This document shows positions 41,389 through 51,353 of a stretch of DNA of 64,000 nucleotides, piece after piece. Made by a program: the position numbers and the translations under genes. This stretch comes from JALZVT01 sp964634815 (GTDB taxonomy: Bacteria; Pseudomonadota; Gammaproteobacteria; Pseudomonadales; Azotimanducaceae), in assembly GCA_964634815.1 (NCBI GenBank), contig CAZWMD010000012.1:38596-102595 (forward strand). The letters are read 5' to 3'. The notes below the pieces were generated by a model that was not told where the DNA came from, did not search any database, and saw only the letters and a program-made list of their open reading frames with translations. Numbering within the stretch: the stretch's first letter is position 1; each line of letters starts with the position of its first letter.

Positions 41389-44139
41389 TTGCTGAAAGCG
41401 ATTTTTGGAACTAAAAACGGCCGCGAGCTAAAGCGGATGCGCAGGATCGTCAAAAAGATCAATGCGCTGGAGCCGGCGATCCAGGCCCTGTCCGACGAAG
41501 AATTGCGCGCCAAAACGGACGAGTTCAAGGCCCGGCTTGCAGACGGCGGGTCGTCTGACAGCATTCTGCCCGAGGCCTTTGCCGTTGCTCGCGAGGCGTC
41601 CGTTCGCACGAGGGAAATGCGGCCCTTCGACGTCCAGCTTATAGGTGGTATCACGCTACACGAAGGCCGGATTGCGGAGATGCGCACCGGCGAGGGCAAG
41701 ACGCTGATGGCTACCTTGCCATGCTACCTGCATGCGCTTTCAGGCAAGGGCGTTCACGTTGTTACGGTCAACGATTATCTCGCACGCCGTGATGCAGAAT
41801 GGATGGAGCCGATTTATAACTTCCTGGGATTGTCGGTTGGCATCATTCAGTCTGGCCAGGATGCAGAGTCCAAGCGACGGGCGTATCTTGCTGACATCAC
41901 GTACGGCACCAACAATGAGTTTGGTTTTGATTATCTGCGCGACAATATGGCGTTCTCTGCCCAGGAACGCTTTCAGCGGGGCCAACACTTTGCGATCGTT
42001 GATGAAGTTGACTCCATTCTGATCGATGAGGCTCGCACCCCGCTGATTATTTCCGGACCAGCGGAAGAGAGTACAAATCTCTATCAGGCAGTGAACAAAT
42101 TGCCGCGATTGTTGAAGCGACAGGATGTGCCCGATGAGGAACTCGAAGAGCATCATGCCATCGGCGATTACGTACTTGATGAGAAAAATCGCTCGGTTGA
42201 TCTTACGGAGCAAGGTCACGAGAAAGTTGAAATCGAACTCACCAAGGCAGGTCTGCTTGAGGAAGGTGACAGTCTTTACGGCACGACAAATCTGTCTTTG
42301 TTGACCCACGTGTACGCGGCTTTAAAAGCGCACGTCATATTCAAGCGTGATGTCGATTACATGGTGCAAGGCAACGATGTAGTTATTGTTGATGAGCATA
42401 CCGGTCGAGCAATGCCCGGGCGACGCTGGTCAGAGGGCTTGCATCAGGCGGTTGAAGCCAAAGAGGGGGTTGCGATTCAAAACGAGACCCAAACGCTTGC
42501 CTCTACCACCTTCCAGAACTACTTCCGCCTGTACGAAACCCTGTCCGGCATGACAGGCACTGCGGATACTGAAGCGTTCGAGTTTCGCCAGATCTATGGT
42601 TTGGATGTGGTGGTTATTCCAACCCATCTGCCTATGGTTAGAGATGATGCCAACGATCTGGTTTTTCTGACCACGCCAGAGAAATACGACGCCATCGTCA
42701 ACGATATTGTTGAGCGAACAGTCAACGGTCAGCCGGTGCTCGTAGGTACCGCCTCCATCGAGTCTTCCGAATTGGTGTCTGCTGAGCTTAAGAAGCATGG
42801 CATTGACCACAATGTGCTAAACGCCAAACAACACGAACGTGAAGCAGAGATTATTGCTCAGGCCGGACGACCGAGCGCGGTGACCATTGCAACCAACATG
42901 GCCGGTCGTGGTACCGACATCGTCCTGGGCGGTAGCTGGGAGGCCGAAATAGAGGCGTTGGAAAATCCGACCGATGCCCAGATAGCAAGCATTAAAGAAG
43001 AATGGCAGAAACGTCATGATGCGGTTTTAGAGGCTGGTGGACTACATATCATTGGCACTGAGCGTCACGAGTCGCGTCGTATTGATAATCAGTTGCGGGG
43101 TAGGGCAGGCCGGCAAGGCGATGCTGGTTCGTCACGATTTTATCTGTCGCTCGAAGACAACCTTATGCGCATATTTGCCTCAGACCGCATGCGTGGCTTG
43201 ATGCAATCGATGGGCATGGAAAAGGGTGAAGCGATTGAAGCAAAGATGGTGAGCAATGCCATCGAGAAGTCGCAACGCAAGGTAGAAGGGCATAACTTCG
43301 ATCAGCGCAAGAACTTGTTGGATTACGATGATGTTGCTAACGACCAACGTCAGGTTGTCTATCAACAGCGTCGTGACCTCATGGAAGAGGAGGACATAGC
43401 CGATACCATTGAGGGCTTGCGTGCCGAAATGTTGGCCGACGTGTTCAGCGAGTACATCCCTCCTATGAGCATTGAAGAACAGTGGGATGTCCCTGGTCTT
43501 GAAGCGGCACTTGTTAGCGAGTTCAATTCAAAGCAAGCGATTGCCAGTTGGCTTGAAACTGACGACAACCTTGACGAAGACAAGTTGCGTGAGCGCGCGC
43601 TCGACCAGCTTAACGATGAATATCAAAAGAAGGCCGAGCGCTGGCGCGGCGCAGGCGTGGATATTCGTTTGGTTGAAAAGCAGCTAATGCTTCAGGTGCT
43701 TGATCAACGCTGGAAAGAACATCTGAGCACCATGGATCATCTACGCCAGGGTATTCATCTGCGAGCTTATGCGCAGAAGCAGCCCAAGCAGGAATACAAA
43801 CGTGAGAGCTTTGAGCTGTTCCAGGAGTTTCTCTACAACGTGAAGCGAGACGTAGTGAAGCTATTGTCTCGCGTAGAACTTGAGACTCCGGAAGAGGTTC
43901 AGCGAGCCGAAGAACAGCGTCGTGCTGCGGCTCAAAGACAGATGGAGGCAAGTCGAGCGGAGGCTGCTGCGGCACCACCAGTACTCGAAGGGGCTCCCCC
44001 GGCGCAACCTGACCGGAATAATCCTGATGTGACAACGCCTGCGACGTTCAAACGCGATGGTGAAAAAGTGGGGCGCAACGAACCCTGTCCCTGTGGATCG
44101 GGTAAGAAGTACAAGCAGTGCCACGGTAAGGTTGCCTGA
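41389..44139 (+). CDS. secA: Preprotein translocase ATPase SecA
   Basis: The 916-residue motor of the Sec pathway. Walker A MRTGEGKTLMATLP, DEVDSILIDEARTPLIISGP (DEAD-like), the preprotein cross-linking domain, TNMAGRGTDIVLGG and GRAGRQGDAGSSRFYLS. The C-terminal tail has the zinc motif CPCGSGKKYKQCH that binds SecB. TTG start at 41389 with GGAG upstream. It overlaps argJ by one base. Confidence 0.98.
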   Translation: MLKAIFGTKNGRELKRMRRIVKKINALEPAIQALSDEELRAKTDEFKARLADGGSSDSILPEAFAVAREASVRTREMRPFDVQLIGGITLHEGRIAEMRTGEGKTLMATLPCYLHALSGKGVHVVTVNDYLARRDAEWMEPIYNFLGLSVGIIQSGQDAESKRRAYLADITYGTNNEFGFDYLRDNMAFSAQERFQRGQHFAIVDEVDSILIDEARTPLIISGPAEESTNLYQAVNKLPRLLKRQDVPDEELEEHHAIGDYVLDEKNRSVDLTEQGHEKVEIELTKAGLLEEGDSLYGTTNLSLLTHVYAALKAHVIFKRDVDYMVQGNDVVIVDEHTGRAMPGRRWSEGLHQAVEAKEGVAIQNETQTLASTTFQNYFRLYETLSGMTGTADTEAFEFRQIYGLDVVVIPTHLPMVRDDANDLVFLTTPEKYDAIVNDIVERTVNGQPVLVGTASIESSELVSAELKKHGIDHNVLNAKQHEREAEIIAQAGRPSAVTIATNMAGRGTDIVLGGSWEAEIEALENPTDAQIASIKEEWQKRHDAVLEAGGLHIIGTERHESRRIDNQLRGRAGRQGDAGSSRFYLSLEDNLMRIFASDRMRGLMQSMGMEKGEAIEAKMVSNAIEKSQRKVEGHNFDQRKNLLDYDDVANDQRQVVYQQRRDLMEEEDIADTIEGLRAEMLADVFSEYIPPMSIEEQWDVPGLEAALVSEFNSKQAIASWLETDDNLDEDKLRERALDQLNDEYQKKAERWRGAGVDIRLVEKQLMLQVLDQRWKEHLSTMDHLRQGIHLRAYAQKQPKQEYKRESFELFQEFLYNVKRDVVKLLSRVELETPEEVQRAEEQRRAAAQRQMEASRAEAAAAPPVLEGAPPAQPDRNNPDVTTPATFKRDGEKVGRNEPCPCGSGKKYKQCHGKVA

Positions 44140-45395
44140 TGGCGGTCAACCTCGCCGAACCCGGTGAGTTGTTTGCGGTTCCTGGAGTCCGGCTTGGCAG
44201 CGCTTCTGCCTCAGTGAAAGTTTCTGCAGACCCGGATCAGTCAAACGTGGCCCAGGCCCAGCGCGATGACGTCGCCGTGGTTGTGTTTGATGCCGGTACA
44301 ACCCTTGCCGGTGTGTTCACACAATCCGGTTTTGCAGCCCCTCCAGTGCAGCTTTGTCGCTCGCGATTAAGCACAACCGGTGCAATGCGGGCGCTCATTG
44401 TTAACAGTGGTAATGCCAATGCCGCAACGGGCGAGCGCGGCCTGGCAGACGCTCAGCGCCTTTGTGCAGGCGTTGCTGAGTTATTGGGTATCAACGAGAA
44501 AGAGGTGCTGCCTTTTTCGACCGGCGTGATCGGAGAGTTTCTGCCTGTTGATCGAATGACCAGGGGGTTTGCCAGATGTACCCAAACGCTGGCAGAAAAC
44601 CAATGGCTTGGTGCGGCTAAAGCCATTATGACGACGGACACGGTTGCTAAAGCGACAAGCCGCCGATTCGAGCTGGACGGGGCCAACGTGACTGTCACCG
44701 GAATGGCCAAGGGTGCCGGGATGATGCGCCCGGATATGGCAACGATGCTCGCCTTTATGGCCTGTGATGCCTCCGTTTCTGAAACTTGTCTGCAAACCCT
44801 GGTGCGCGAAGTTGCTGATGCCAGCTTTAACCGATTGAGCGTCGATGGTGACACAAGCACCAATGATTCCTTTGTAGTGGCCTGTACCGGCCAAAGTGGT
44901 GGTGCCACGATCGATTCATCTGCTGCGCCTGGTTATGCCCAACTGCGTGCGGAGTTAACCTCGGTGGCGACCGAACTGGCCCAAGCCATTGTGCGTGACG
45001 GTGAGGGTGCCACAAAGTTTGTTACGGTTGAGGTCAGCGGTGGCCGAACACAAAAAGAGTGTGCTGATGTGGCATTCACTGTGGCTCATTCACCTTTGGT
45101 GAAGACGGCGATTTTTGCCGGAGATCCCAATTGGGGCAGATTTTGTATGGCAATAGGGCGTGCGGGGTTAACTGACTTTGACCAATCAAAAGTCTCCCTG
45201 CATCTAAACGATGTCTGTATCGCGCGCGATGGCCTGGTGGCTGATGACTATGTCGAAGCTGCCGCAGCCGAAGTGATGGCGCTCGAAGAGTATCAAGTGC
45301 TCATCGACCTTGGCCGAGGCGCCGCCCGGGATGCAGTCTGGACGAGCGATCTGTCTTACGAATACGTTCGAATTAATGCCGAGTATCGCACCTGA
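44139..45395 (+). CDS. argJ: Arginine biosynthesis bifunctional protein ArgJ
   Basis: 418 residues. ArgJ transfers acetyl from N-acetylornithine to glutamate and can also use acetyl-CoA. It self-cleaves before the nucleophile Thr in EGATKF (Thr292 here) to give two chains. Other conserved segments: NSGNANAATGERGL, TDTVAKA, MAKGAGMMRPDMATMLAF, DTSTNDSF and GDPNWGRF. It follows secA as in Pseudomonas and converges with yacG. Confidence 0.97.
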   Translation: MAVNLAEPGELFAVPGVRLGSASASVKVSADPDQSNVAQAQRDDVAVVVFDAGTTLAGVFTQSGFAAPPVQLCRSRLSTTGAMRALIVNSGNANAATGERGLADAQRLCAGVAELLGINEKEVLPFSTGVIGEFLPVDRMTRGFARCTQTLAENQWLGAAKAIMTTDTVAKATSRRFELDGANVTVTGMAKGAGMMRPDMATMLAFMACDASVSETCLQTLVREVADASFNRLSVDGDTSTNDSFVVACTGQSGGATIDSSAAPGYAQLRAELTSVATELAQAIVRDGEGATKFVTVEVSGGRTQKECADVAFTVAHSPLVKTAIFAGDPNWGRFCMAIGRAGLTDFDQSKVSLHLNDVCIARDGLVADDYVEAAAAEVMALEEYQVLIDLGRGAARDAVWTSDLSYEYVRINAEYRT

Positions 45396-45419
45396 TTTCT
45401 TGAGTTATTCTGCGTCAGA

Positions 45420-45623
45420 TCATTGCTCAGGTGGCAGATCGCCACTCATTATTTCATCCCCTGGCGCATCACCAGGCACTCGATGTTCCTCGTTTACCCA
45501 GGCGCCAAAATCGATAAGCCGGCAGCGCTCGCTGCAAAACGGTCGGTGGGCGTTTGTAGTGGTGTACTGCATACGTTTTTTGCACTGAGGGCAAATAACG
45601 ATGCGTGCCGGTTCAGAACTCAT
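45420..45623 (-). CDS. yacG: DNA gyrase inhibitor YacG
   Basis: A 67-residue zinc protein with ligands CPQC (Cys11, Cys14) and FCSERC (Cys30, Cys34), followed by LIDFGAWVNEEHRVPG. In E. coli YacG binds GyrB and inhibits gyrase. It sits downstream of coaE and pilD, the conserved arrangement. Confidence 0.95.
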   Translation of the reverse strand: MSSEPARIVICPQCKKRMQYTTTNAHRPFCSERCRLIDFGAWVNEEHRVPGDAPGDEIMSGDLPPEQ

Positions 45624-45653
45624 TGCCAGCTCTACTCCCTAATTAGTTATGTC

Positions 45654-46289
45654 CTATATGCCTTTGGCCATAGACAGATATTGGGCGTGCAGGCGGCTCG
45701 TCTCAACGTCCAGGTGTGCAAGATCCTGATCGTTGACGATGACATCATCGGCCCGTCTTAGGCGCTCATCGCGTGGTAACTGCGCATCGATGATGGCACG
45801 AACCTGTTGTTCTGGATTGTTGTCTCGCGCCATCACTCGTTCAACCTGAAGTTCGACAGGGACATCGACCACCAGAATTCTATCGCATCGCTCCGATTGG
45901 CCTGTTTCGAAAAGCAGAGGGTTCTCAAGAATGGCGTAGGCTGTGGTTGCGTTTGCCAGTTCGGTGAAAATGTACTCGTTGATCAGCGGGTGTAGCAGCG
46001 ACTCGAGCCATTTTCTTTCGCTTTCTGTGGCAAAAATTTTTTCGCGCAGCAGAGCCCGGTTGAGTGTGCCGTCAGTGAGTAAAATATCGTCGCCAAAGTG
46101 TTGCGCAATCTGTTGCAAAGCCGGCTGGCCTTTTTCCACAACAACTCGTGAGGCGTAATCGGCATCAACCACCTTCACACCTGCCGCTGCGAAGCGTTCG
46201 CTAACAGCGCTTTTGCCGCTGCCAATGCCACCGGTGAGGCCAATGATGAGTTTATTGAATGTTCTGGGTTGACTGCTTGAGCTCGACAC
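45654..46289 (-). CDS. coaE: Dephospho-CoA kinase CoaE
   Basis: 211 residues; last step of coenzyme A synthesis. P-loop GLTGGIGSGKSAVS near residues 17-30, DADYASR and LENPLLFETG further on. GTG start, eight bases after the pilD stop; pilD, coaE and yacG form one transcription unit. Confidence 0.96.
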   Translation of the reverse strand: MSSSSSQPRTFNKLIIGLTGGIGSGKSAVSERFAAAGVKVVDADYASRVVVEKGQPALQQIAQHFGDDILLTDGTLNRALLREKIFATESERKWLESLLHPLINEYIFTELANATTAYAILENPLLFETGQSERCDRILVVDVPVELQVERVMARDNNPEQQVRAIIDAQLPRDERLRRADDVIVNDQDLAHLDVETSRLHAQYLSMAKGI

Positions 46290-46297
46290 GCATTGCC

Positions 46298-47188
46298 TTA
46301 TTGAAATCCGTAAAGAGTCAGCAAGTTATCACGCTGTAGCAGGCAAACCCAACCGGCAAGGGCCAGGAATGGACCAAAAGGCATGGGTTTGTCTCTGGTG
46401 CCCTTTTGAAAGAGCCCGGCAAAGACAGCATAGATAACGCCGGCAACGGAGGATACGAGCACTATTGCAGGCAAGGCTTGCCAGCCCAGCCAGGCACCAA
46501 GAGCTGCGAGCAGCTTAAAGTCGCCGTAGCCCATCCCTTCTTTTCCGGTGATGAGCTTGAATAGCCAATAGATACTCCACAACACCAGATAACCAATTAC
46601 TGCGCCCCACACGGCTGATGTGAGTGAGGTGATACCTTGGCTTGTGCTGTTTACGATCAGACCTAGCCACAGAAGCGGCAGGGTGAGTTGGTCGGGCAGC
46701 AACATGGTGTCGGCGTCAATGAACGCCATGCCAATGAGCATCCAGGTGGCAATCAGACAGGCGAACCCCAACCAGGTAAAACCGAATTGCCAGAGAATCA
46801 GAGCAGACAGAACACCAGTGAGCGCTTCAACCAACGGATAGCGTGGCGAGATGGGGGTTTTGCAGCCGCTGCACTTGCCGCCCATGAGTAGCCAGCTGAC
46901 GACCGGAATGTTCTGCAAAGCCGTTATTGAATGACCGCAGTTTTGACAGCGCGATCTGGGCACCATCAGATTGAAAGTGTCAGCGCCTTCGGTATAAGGA
47001 CTGGTATCGGGGGTGGGCTCTGCTGCAATCTCTTTGGCCAGCGCCCGAGATTCTCTGTCCATCATGATGGGCAGACGGAATATGACAACGTTGAGAAAAG
47101 AGCCAACGCACAGCGCCAGCCAAATTCCGAAGCCCCAGGCCAGGTAGGCATTTGCCGCGATAAACTCAGCCCAGTGTTCAGGCTCCAT
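46298..47188 (-). CDS. pilD: Prepilin leader peptidase / N-methyltransferase PilD
   Basis: A 296-residue polytopic aspartyl protease that cleaves type IV prepilins after the leader Gly and methylates the new N-terminus. The cytoplasmic zinc-binding tetracysteine (RCQNC and KCSGC) follows the first transmembrane helix. Catalytic Asp residues are in AFIDADTMLLPD and GYGDFKLLAALG (GxGD). Downstream of pilC. Confidence 0.96.
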   Translation of the reverse strand: MEPEHWAEFIAANAYLAWGFGIWLALCVGSFLNVVIFRLPIMMDRESRALAKEIAAEPTPDTSPYTEGADTFNLMVPRSRCQNCGHSITALQNIPVVSWLLMGGKCSGCKTPISPRYPLVEALTGVLSALILWQFGFTWLGFACLIATWMLIGMAFIDADTMLLPDQLTLPLLWLGLIVNSTSQGITSLTSAVWGAVIGYLVLWSIYWLFKLITGKEGMGYGDFKLLAALGAWLGWQALPAIVLVSSVAGVIYAVFAGLFQKGTRDKPMPFGPFLALAGWVCLLQRDNLLTLYGFQ

Positions 47189-47240
47189 GGATTGTCTGCA
47201 CCTTGCTTACGACTGCTATCGCCGCTGTGGAGGCGTACGC

Positions 47241-48464
47241 TTAGTGCGTATCGCCACCAACCACTGATCCCAACTGGAAGATGGGTAGATACATCGCGAT
47301 GATCAAGCCACCAACAAGAACGCCAAGAACCGCCATGATCATGGGTTCCATGAGTGCCGTCAGATTGTCTACGGCGTTGTCTACCTGCTCTTCATAGTAG
47401 GTCGCAGACTTGTCCAGCATGTCGTCCAGGGCGCCAGATTCTTCGCCAATAGCCACCATCTGCGTCACCATGTTGGGGAATACCCCGGTGGAACGCATTG
47501 AGAAATTCAGCTGCTGACCCGTTGATACGTCATCGCGCACCTTGTTTACGGCGTCGGTATATACCGAGTTGCCGGTTGAACCGGCAACGCTACCCAGGGC
47601 GTCAACCAGAGGTACACCGGCGGCAAAGGTGGTGGATAGTGTTCGCGCGTACCGAGCGACGGCAGACTTTTCGATAATGTCACCGGCAACGGGTGCTTTT
47701 AAAGCAATTCGGTCGATGGCTCGGCGTAATGCCTCGGAACGGCGATGGATGGCTCTAAAAAGCAGGAACAGGCCAATGGCGCCGATCACCATTGCCAGCC
47801 ACCAGGCCTGAACAAACTCGGAGAGCCCAATAACCATCTGGGTAAATGCGGGCAGTTCGGCACCAAAGCCAGCAAATACATCTTCAAACTGGGGGACTAC
47901 CTTAATCAGCAGTATGCCGGAGACGATAACAGCAACGAGCAGAACCGCGATTGGATAAGTCATGGCCTTTTTGACTTTGGCCTTCAATGACTCGGTTTTT
48001 TCTTTGTAGGTGGCGATGCGATCAAGCATGGTTTCGAGCGCACCTGATTGCTCACCGGCATCAACGAGGTTGCAGAACAGCTCATCGAAATAGATAGGGT
48101 GTTTGCGGATCGACTGGGCAAACGAGTTACCGCCCGCCACGTCGTTGCGCACTTCTTTAATGAGCGTAGCCATTTTCGGCTTGTCGACACCTTCGGAGAC
48201 AATTTCGAAGGCCTGAACCAGAGGTACACCCGCACGCATCATCGTCGACATCTGGCGCGTGAACAGCGCAATGTCACCAGGTGTGATGGCTTTACCGCCA
48301 CCAAGCGACATACCGTTGGCTTTCTTCTTTACCTTTTTCGCGACAATGCCCTGCTTGCGCAGTTCGGCTTTTGCCAGAGCGGGGTTCAGGCTTGATATTT
48401 CGCCTTTGGCCTTACGACCTTGCTTATCAGTACCTTCCCAAACAAATGTTGCACTTTCTGCCAT
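47241..48464 (-). CDS. pilC: Type IV pilus inner-membrane platform protein PilC
   Basis: A 407-residue GspF/PilC protein with two repeats of the GspF domain and three or four transmembrane helices. Recognisable: FTRQMSTMMRAGVPLVQAFEI, GEQSGALETMLDRIATY and the second copy GEESGALDDMLDKSATYYEEQVD. It couples the PilB motor to pilin insertion. It lies 10 bases after pilB. Confidence 0.96.
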   Translation of the reverse strand: MAESATFVWEGTDKQGRKAKGEISSLNPALAKAELRKQGIVAKKVKKKANGMSLGGGKAITPGDIALFTRQMSTMMRAGVPLVQAFEIVSEGVDKPKMATLIKEVRNDVAGGNSFAQSIRKHPIYFDELFCNLVDAGEQSGALETMLDRIATYKEKTESLKAKVKKAMTYPIAVLLVAVIVSGILLIKVVPQFEDVFAGFGAELPAFTQMVIGLSEFVQAWWLAMVIGAIGLFLLFRAIHRRSEALRRAIDRIALKAPVAGDIIEKSAVARYARTLSTTFAAGVPLVDALGSVAGSTGNSVYTDAVNKVRDDVSTGQQLNFSMRSTGVFPNMVTQMVAIGEESGALDDMLDKSATYYEEQVDNAVDNLTALMEPMIMAVLGVLVGGLIIAMYLPIFQLGSVVGGDTH

Positions 48465-48474
48465 AGCTTATGCC

Positions 48475-50199
48475 CTAGTGGCCACCACTGGTGACGCGAT
48501 TTGCTTCTGCGAGGCTTGTCACCCCTTGCATGACCTTCTCAAGCGAACTGCGGCGCAGGTCGTTAAACCCGTGCTTGGCGGCTTGCTCAGCCAAATCCAT
48601 GCTGTTCCCGTCCTCCATGATAATACGAGATAGCTCCGGCGTTATTTTAACTACTTCATAAATACCGACACGGCCTTTGTATCCGCTGCTACAGCTATCA
48701 CAACCTTCCGGGTTGGGTCCAAACACCTGAAAACCGGGATTCAGGTCTTCTTCTGTAAAGCCTTCTTCTATTAATGCGGGATTAGGCACATCAATTTCCA
48801 ATTTACATTTGGTACAGAGCCGGCGTGCCAGGCGTTGGGCGATAATCAGGGTAACGGAGGTCGCCAGGTTAAACGCGGGTACGCCCATATTGCGCAGTCG
48901 AGTGAGCGTCTCTGCTGCAGAGTTGGTGTGCAGGGTGGAGAGCACCATGTGGCCAGTCTGCGCGGCCTTGATCGAGATCTCGGCAGTTTCCAGATCTCGA
49001 ATCTCACCAACCATGACGATATCGGGATCCTGTCGCAGGAACGAACGCAGGGCGGAGGCAAAATCGAGGCCGACCTTATGGTTCACGTTGACCTGGTTGA
49101 TGCCTTCGAGGTTAATTTCTACCGGATCTTCAGCCGTTGCGATGTTGCGCTCTTCGGTGTTGAGCATGTTCAGGCCGGTATAAAGGGTAACTGTCTTGCC
49201 GGAACCCGTTGGTCCCGTTACCAGAATCATGCCTTGTGGCTGGGGTAGGGCCCATTCGAGCAATTCACGCTGTAGTGGTTCGAAACCCAGCATGTCGATG
49301 CCCATCTGGGCACTGGATGGATCCAGAATCCGCAGCACGATCTTCTCGCCCCACAGCGTCGGCAGCGTGTTGACGCGAAAGTCGATCGCTTTGGTCTTCG
49401 ACAGCTTCATCTTGATCCGGCCATCTTGCGGGATGCGCCGTTCGGAAATATCGAGTTGAGACATGACCTTTAGCCGGGCGGCAAGCCGAGTGCCCAGGTT
49501 CTGAGGCGGAGAGGTCATTTCTTGCAAGATACCGTCGGTACGAAAACGCACGCGATAGCTTTTTTCGTAGGGCTCGAAGTGAATATCTGAAGCACCCGTC
49601 TTGATGGCATCCAGCAGCATTTTGTTAACGAAGCGAACGATGGGAGTGTCGTCGGTTGATGAGGTGTCTTCTTCTTCGCCGCCTCCTTCATCGAAGGATT
49701 CCATGTCGAGATCGACCAGCTCATCATCATCGAGATCGCCCAGCGCTTCCGCTTCTCCGGAATTCAGATGGGCGTCTATGAGTTTGGCAAGCTTGTCTTC
49801 CTCTACCAGTACAGGTTCAGTATTGGTGCCGCTCTGAAACTTGATCTCATCCAGCCCCTGGAGGTTGGTTGGATCAGAAACGGCAACAAACAGTCGCACA
49901 CCGCGGCGAATCAGCGGCAGTGCGTTGTGAGTTCGGATCAGGCGTTCTTTAACGAGATCTCTGGGAATGGCTTCCGGATCAAAGGCGGCCAGATCAATGA
50001 GCGGCACACCAAATTCTTCACTGGCGGACACCGCAACATCGCGGGGATTGGCAACGTTATTTTGAACAACATAACTGACAAAGGGCATGCCAGCCTTGCG
50101 CGCTTCTGTGGCTGCCTTTGAAGCAGCGTCCAGTTCCAACAGACCGTCGTCGACAAGACGTCGAGCGAGACCTGATAGCGGTACCATCTCAGTGGCCAT
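48475..50199 (-). CDS. pilB: Type IV pilus extension ATPase PilB
   Basis: A 574-residue GspE-family ATPase for pilus extension. N-terminal MshEN domains, Walker A TGPTGSGKTVTLYTG, Asp box and Walker B (MVGEIRDLETAEI), His box (MVLSTLHTNSAAETLTRL). A zinc site is formed by CTKC and CDSC. An acidic insert rich in D/E lies near residues 160-185. Start ATG 50199 gives MATEMVPLSGLARRLVDDGLL; a frame extended to 50268 is unlikely. Confidence 0.96.
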   Translation of the reverse strand: MATEMVPLSGLARRLVDDGLLELDAASKAATEARKAGMPFVSYVVQNNVANPRDVAVSASEEFGVPLIDLAAFDPEAIPRDLVKERLIRTHNALPLIRRGVRLFVAVSDPTNLQGLDEIKFQSGTNTEPVLVEEDKLAKLIDAHLNSGEAEALGDLDDDELVDLDMESFDEGGGEEEDTSSTDDTPIVRFVNKMLLDAIKTGASDIHFEPYEKSYRVRFRTDGILQEMTSPPQNLGTRLAARLKVMSQLDISERRIPQDGRIKMKLSKTKAIDFRVNTLPTLWGEKIVLRILDPSSAQMGIDMLGFEPLQRELLEWALPQPQGMILVTGPTGSGKTVTLYTGLNMLNTEERNIATAEDPVEINLEGINQVNVNHKVGLDFASALRSFLRQDPDIVMVGEIRDLETAEISIKAAQTGHMVLSTLHTNSAAETLTRLRNMGVPAFNLATSVTLIIAQRLARRLCTKCKLEIDVPNPALIEEGFTEEDLNPGFQVFGPNPEGCDSCSSGYKGRVGIYEVVKITPELSRIIMEDGNSMDLAEQAAKHGFNDLRRSSLEKVMQGVTSLAEANRVTSGGH

Positions 50200-50882
50200 A
50201 ATGTTGATGCCGATCCATATGCCTAAAAGTGCGTCTACTGTGAGGATGGCGCAAGGCGTTGCGCGCATTCTCGTTCGACCCCGTCGATGGGGCCTTCCTT
50301 CCGTTTGTTTTAGAAGGCAGGAGCTACCTTACCGCCGCCTCTGGCAGGGGTCTATTCAACTTGAGGGCGTTAGGGGTTAAGTAGCGCACAGTTTTACGAA
50401 ATAAACCCCGATTTTTCTTTTAGATGTCGAATTGATGTCGGTTGCAGGGGACTCAGAGATCAATCATGCCCAGCGCATGGTCTTGGTGTGGCCCAGGAAC
50501 ACTTTTTGTGCTCCGGAGCTTGTCATGCCGTTATCTGCGCGCAGATTGTCAGTTGCTGTTGCGGTTTATTGACGCCCGGGTGACCTCCCCGGTCAGGTTG
50601 TGACCCTATGGCCGCGGAAATCGTCGGATTTTTGCTGTGCCAGGCAGGGTCTAGTTGCCAAGCGCCGGCGGATGAAAGCTGAAACAATGGTCCTGAATAA
50701 TTATAACTTGTTGAAATATAACAACATAATTCGTTGCTACAATTTACGAACAAGGAACTATCGGTCGTTGGCATAACCCGTGCATGTGTACTGGCCAGAT
50801 GGGTTCAACTGATGCGCCAACGCTTAGAGCAGCGGCCAGGGGACAGCCCGCTTGAAACCAAAAATGGTAAGGAGATTTCCGA
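50200..50882. other. 683-base intergenic region between pilB and pilA
   Basis: No gene. Contains the divergent regulatory region: an AT-rich block near 50695-50757 with a palindrome (GTTG, eight bases, CAAC at 50710-50725), a sigma-54 promoter at 50768-50785 and an untranslated leader of about 88 bases before pilA. Short GC-rich inverted repeats (CCCC, GTCGAT, GGGG near 50279) occur closer to pilB. Nothing else can be named. Confidence 0.6.
50768..50785 (+). promoter_or_regulatory. Sigma-54 promoter of the main pilin gene
   Basis: TTGGCATAACCCGTGCAT: the GG of the -24 element (50770-50771) and the GC of the -12 element (50782-50783) are separated by exactly 10 bases, the required spacing. 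It matches TGGCAC at five of six and TTGC at three of four positions. Start of transcription is expected near 50795. pilA of Pseudomonas is sigma-54/PilR dependent, and rpoN is in this window; pilSR is not. Confidence 0.75.
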
Positions 50883-51344
50883 ATGATTAAGAACGTGCAA
50901 AAGGGTTTTACCCTCATCGAACTCATGATCGTAGTTGCGATCATTGGTATTCTGGCTGCTGTAGCTCTGCCTGCGTATCAGGACTACATCAAGAACGCCA
51001 ACATGTCTAAAGTGAACTCTCACTATGAGGAAGGCGCACGCTTTGCTCAGAACGAGTTTCGCAAGATCCAGTCTGAACTGGCTATGACGATTCTTCAGAA
51101 CGCTGGCGAAGCTGACACCAAGGTTGGTGGCACCTACTGGCTGGATCAACTGAACCAGCAGGGCGGAACGGCTCCTGGTGGCGGTCTCCCTTACGCTGCT
51201 ACGGCTAACGACGTAACTGGTGTTGTGGGTATCGAAGCTACAGGTACGATCGCTGCAGGTAACTACGCGGTAACCTTCACGCGCCCTCAGTACGAAGATT
51301 TCCCTACACAGGAAACTCGCGCTTTGGCCTGGACCGATATCTAA
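50883..51344 (+). CDS. pilA: Type IV major pilin PilA
   Basis: 153-residue prepilin. Leader MIKNVQKG is cut before Phe; the mature start FTLIELMIVVAIIGILAAVA has Glu5 and the hydrophobic alpha-1 helix. GTAAGGAGA gives a strong ribosome binding site. The globular part has no cysteines at all, so the usual disulfide-bonded C-terminal loop is missing. Downstream of a sigma-54 promoter and followed by strong hairpins. Likely the main pilin because of promoter and position next to pilB. Confidence 0.93.
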   Translation: MIKNVQKGFTLIELMIVVAIIGILAAVALPAYQDYIKNANMSKVNSHYEEGARFAQNEFRKIQSELAMTILQNAGEADTKVGGTYWLDQLNQQGGTAPGGGLPYAATANDVTGVVGIEATGTIAAGNYAVTFTRPQYEDFPTQETRALAWTDI

Positions 51345-51353
51345 ATCGAGGCA

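Noticed and set aside
50523..50774. 83-codon frame in the pilB-pilA spacer
   Set aside because: No family resemblance, no ribosome binding site, antisense across the pilA promoter.
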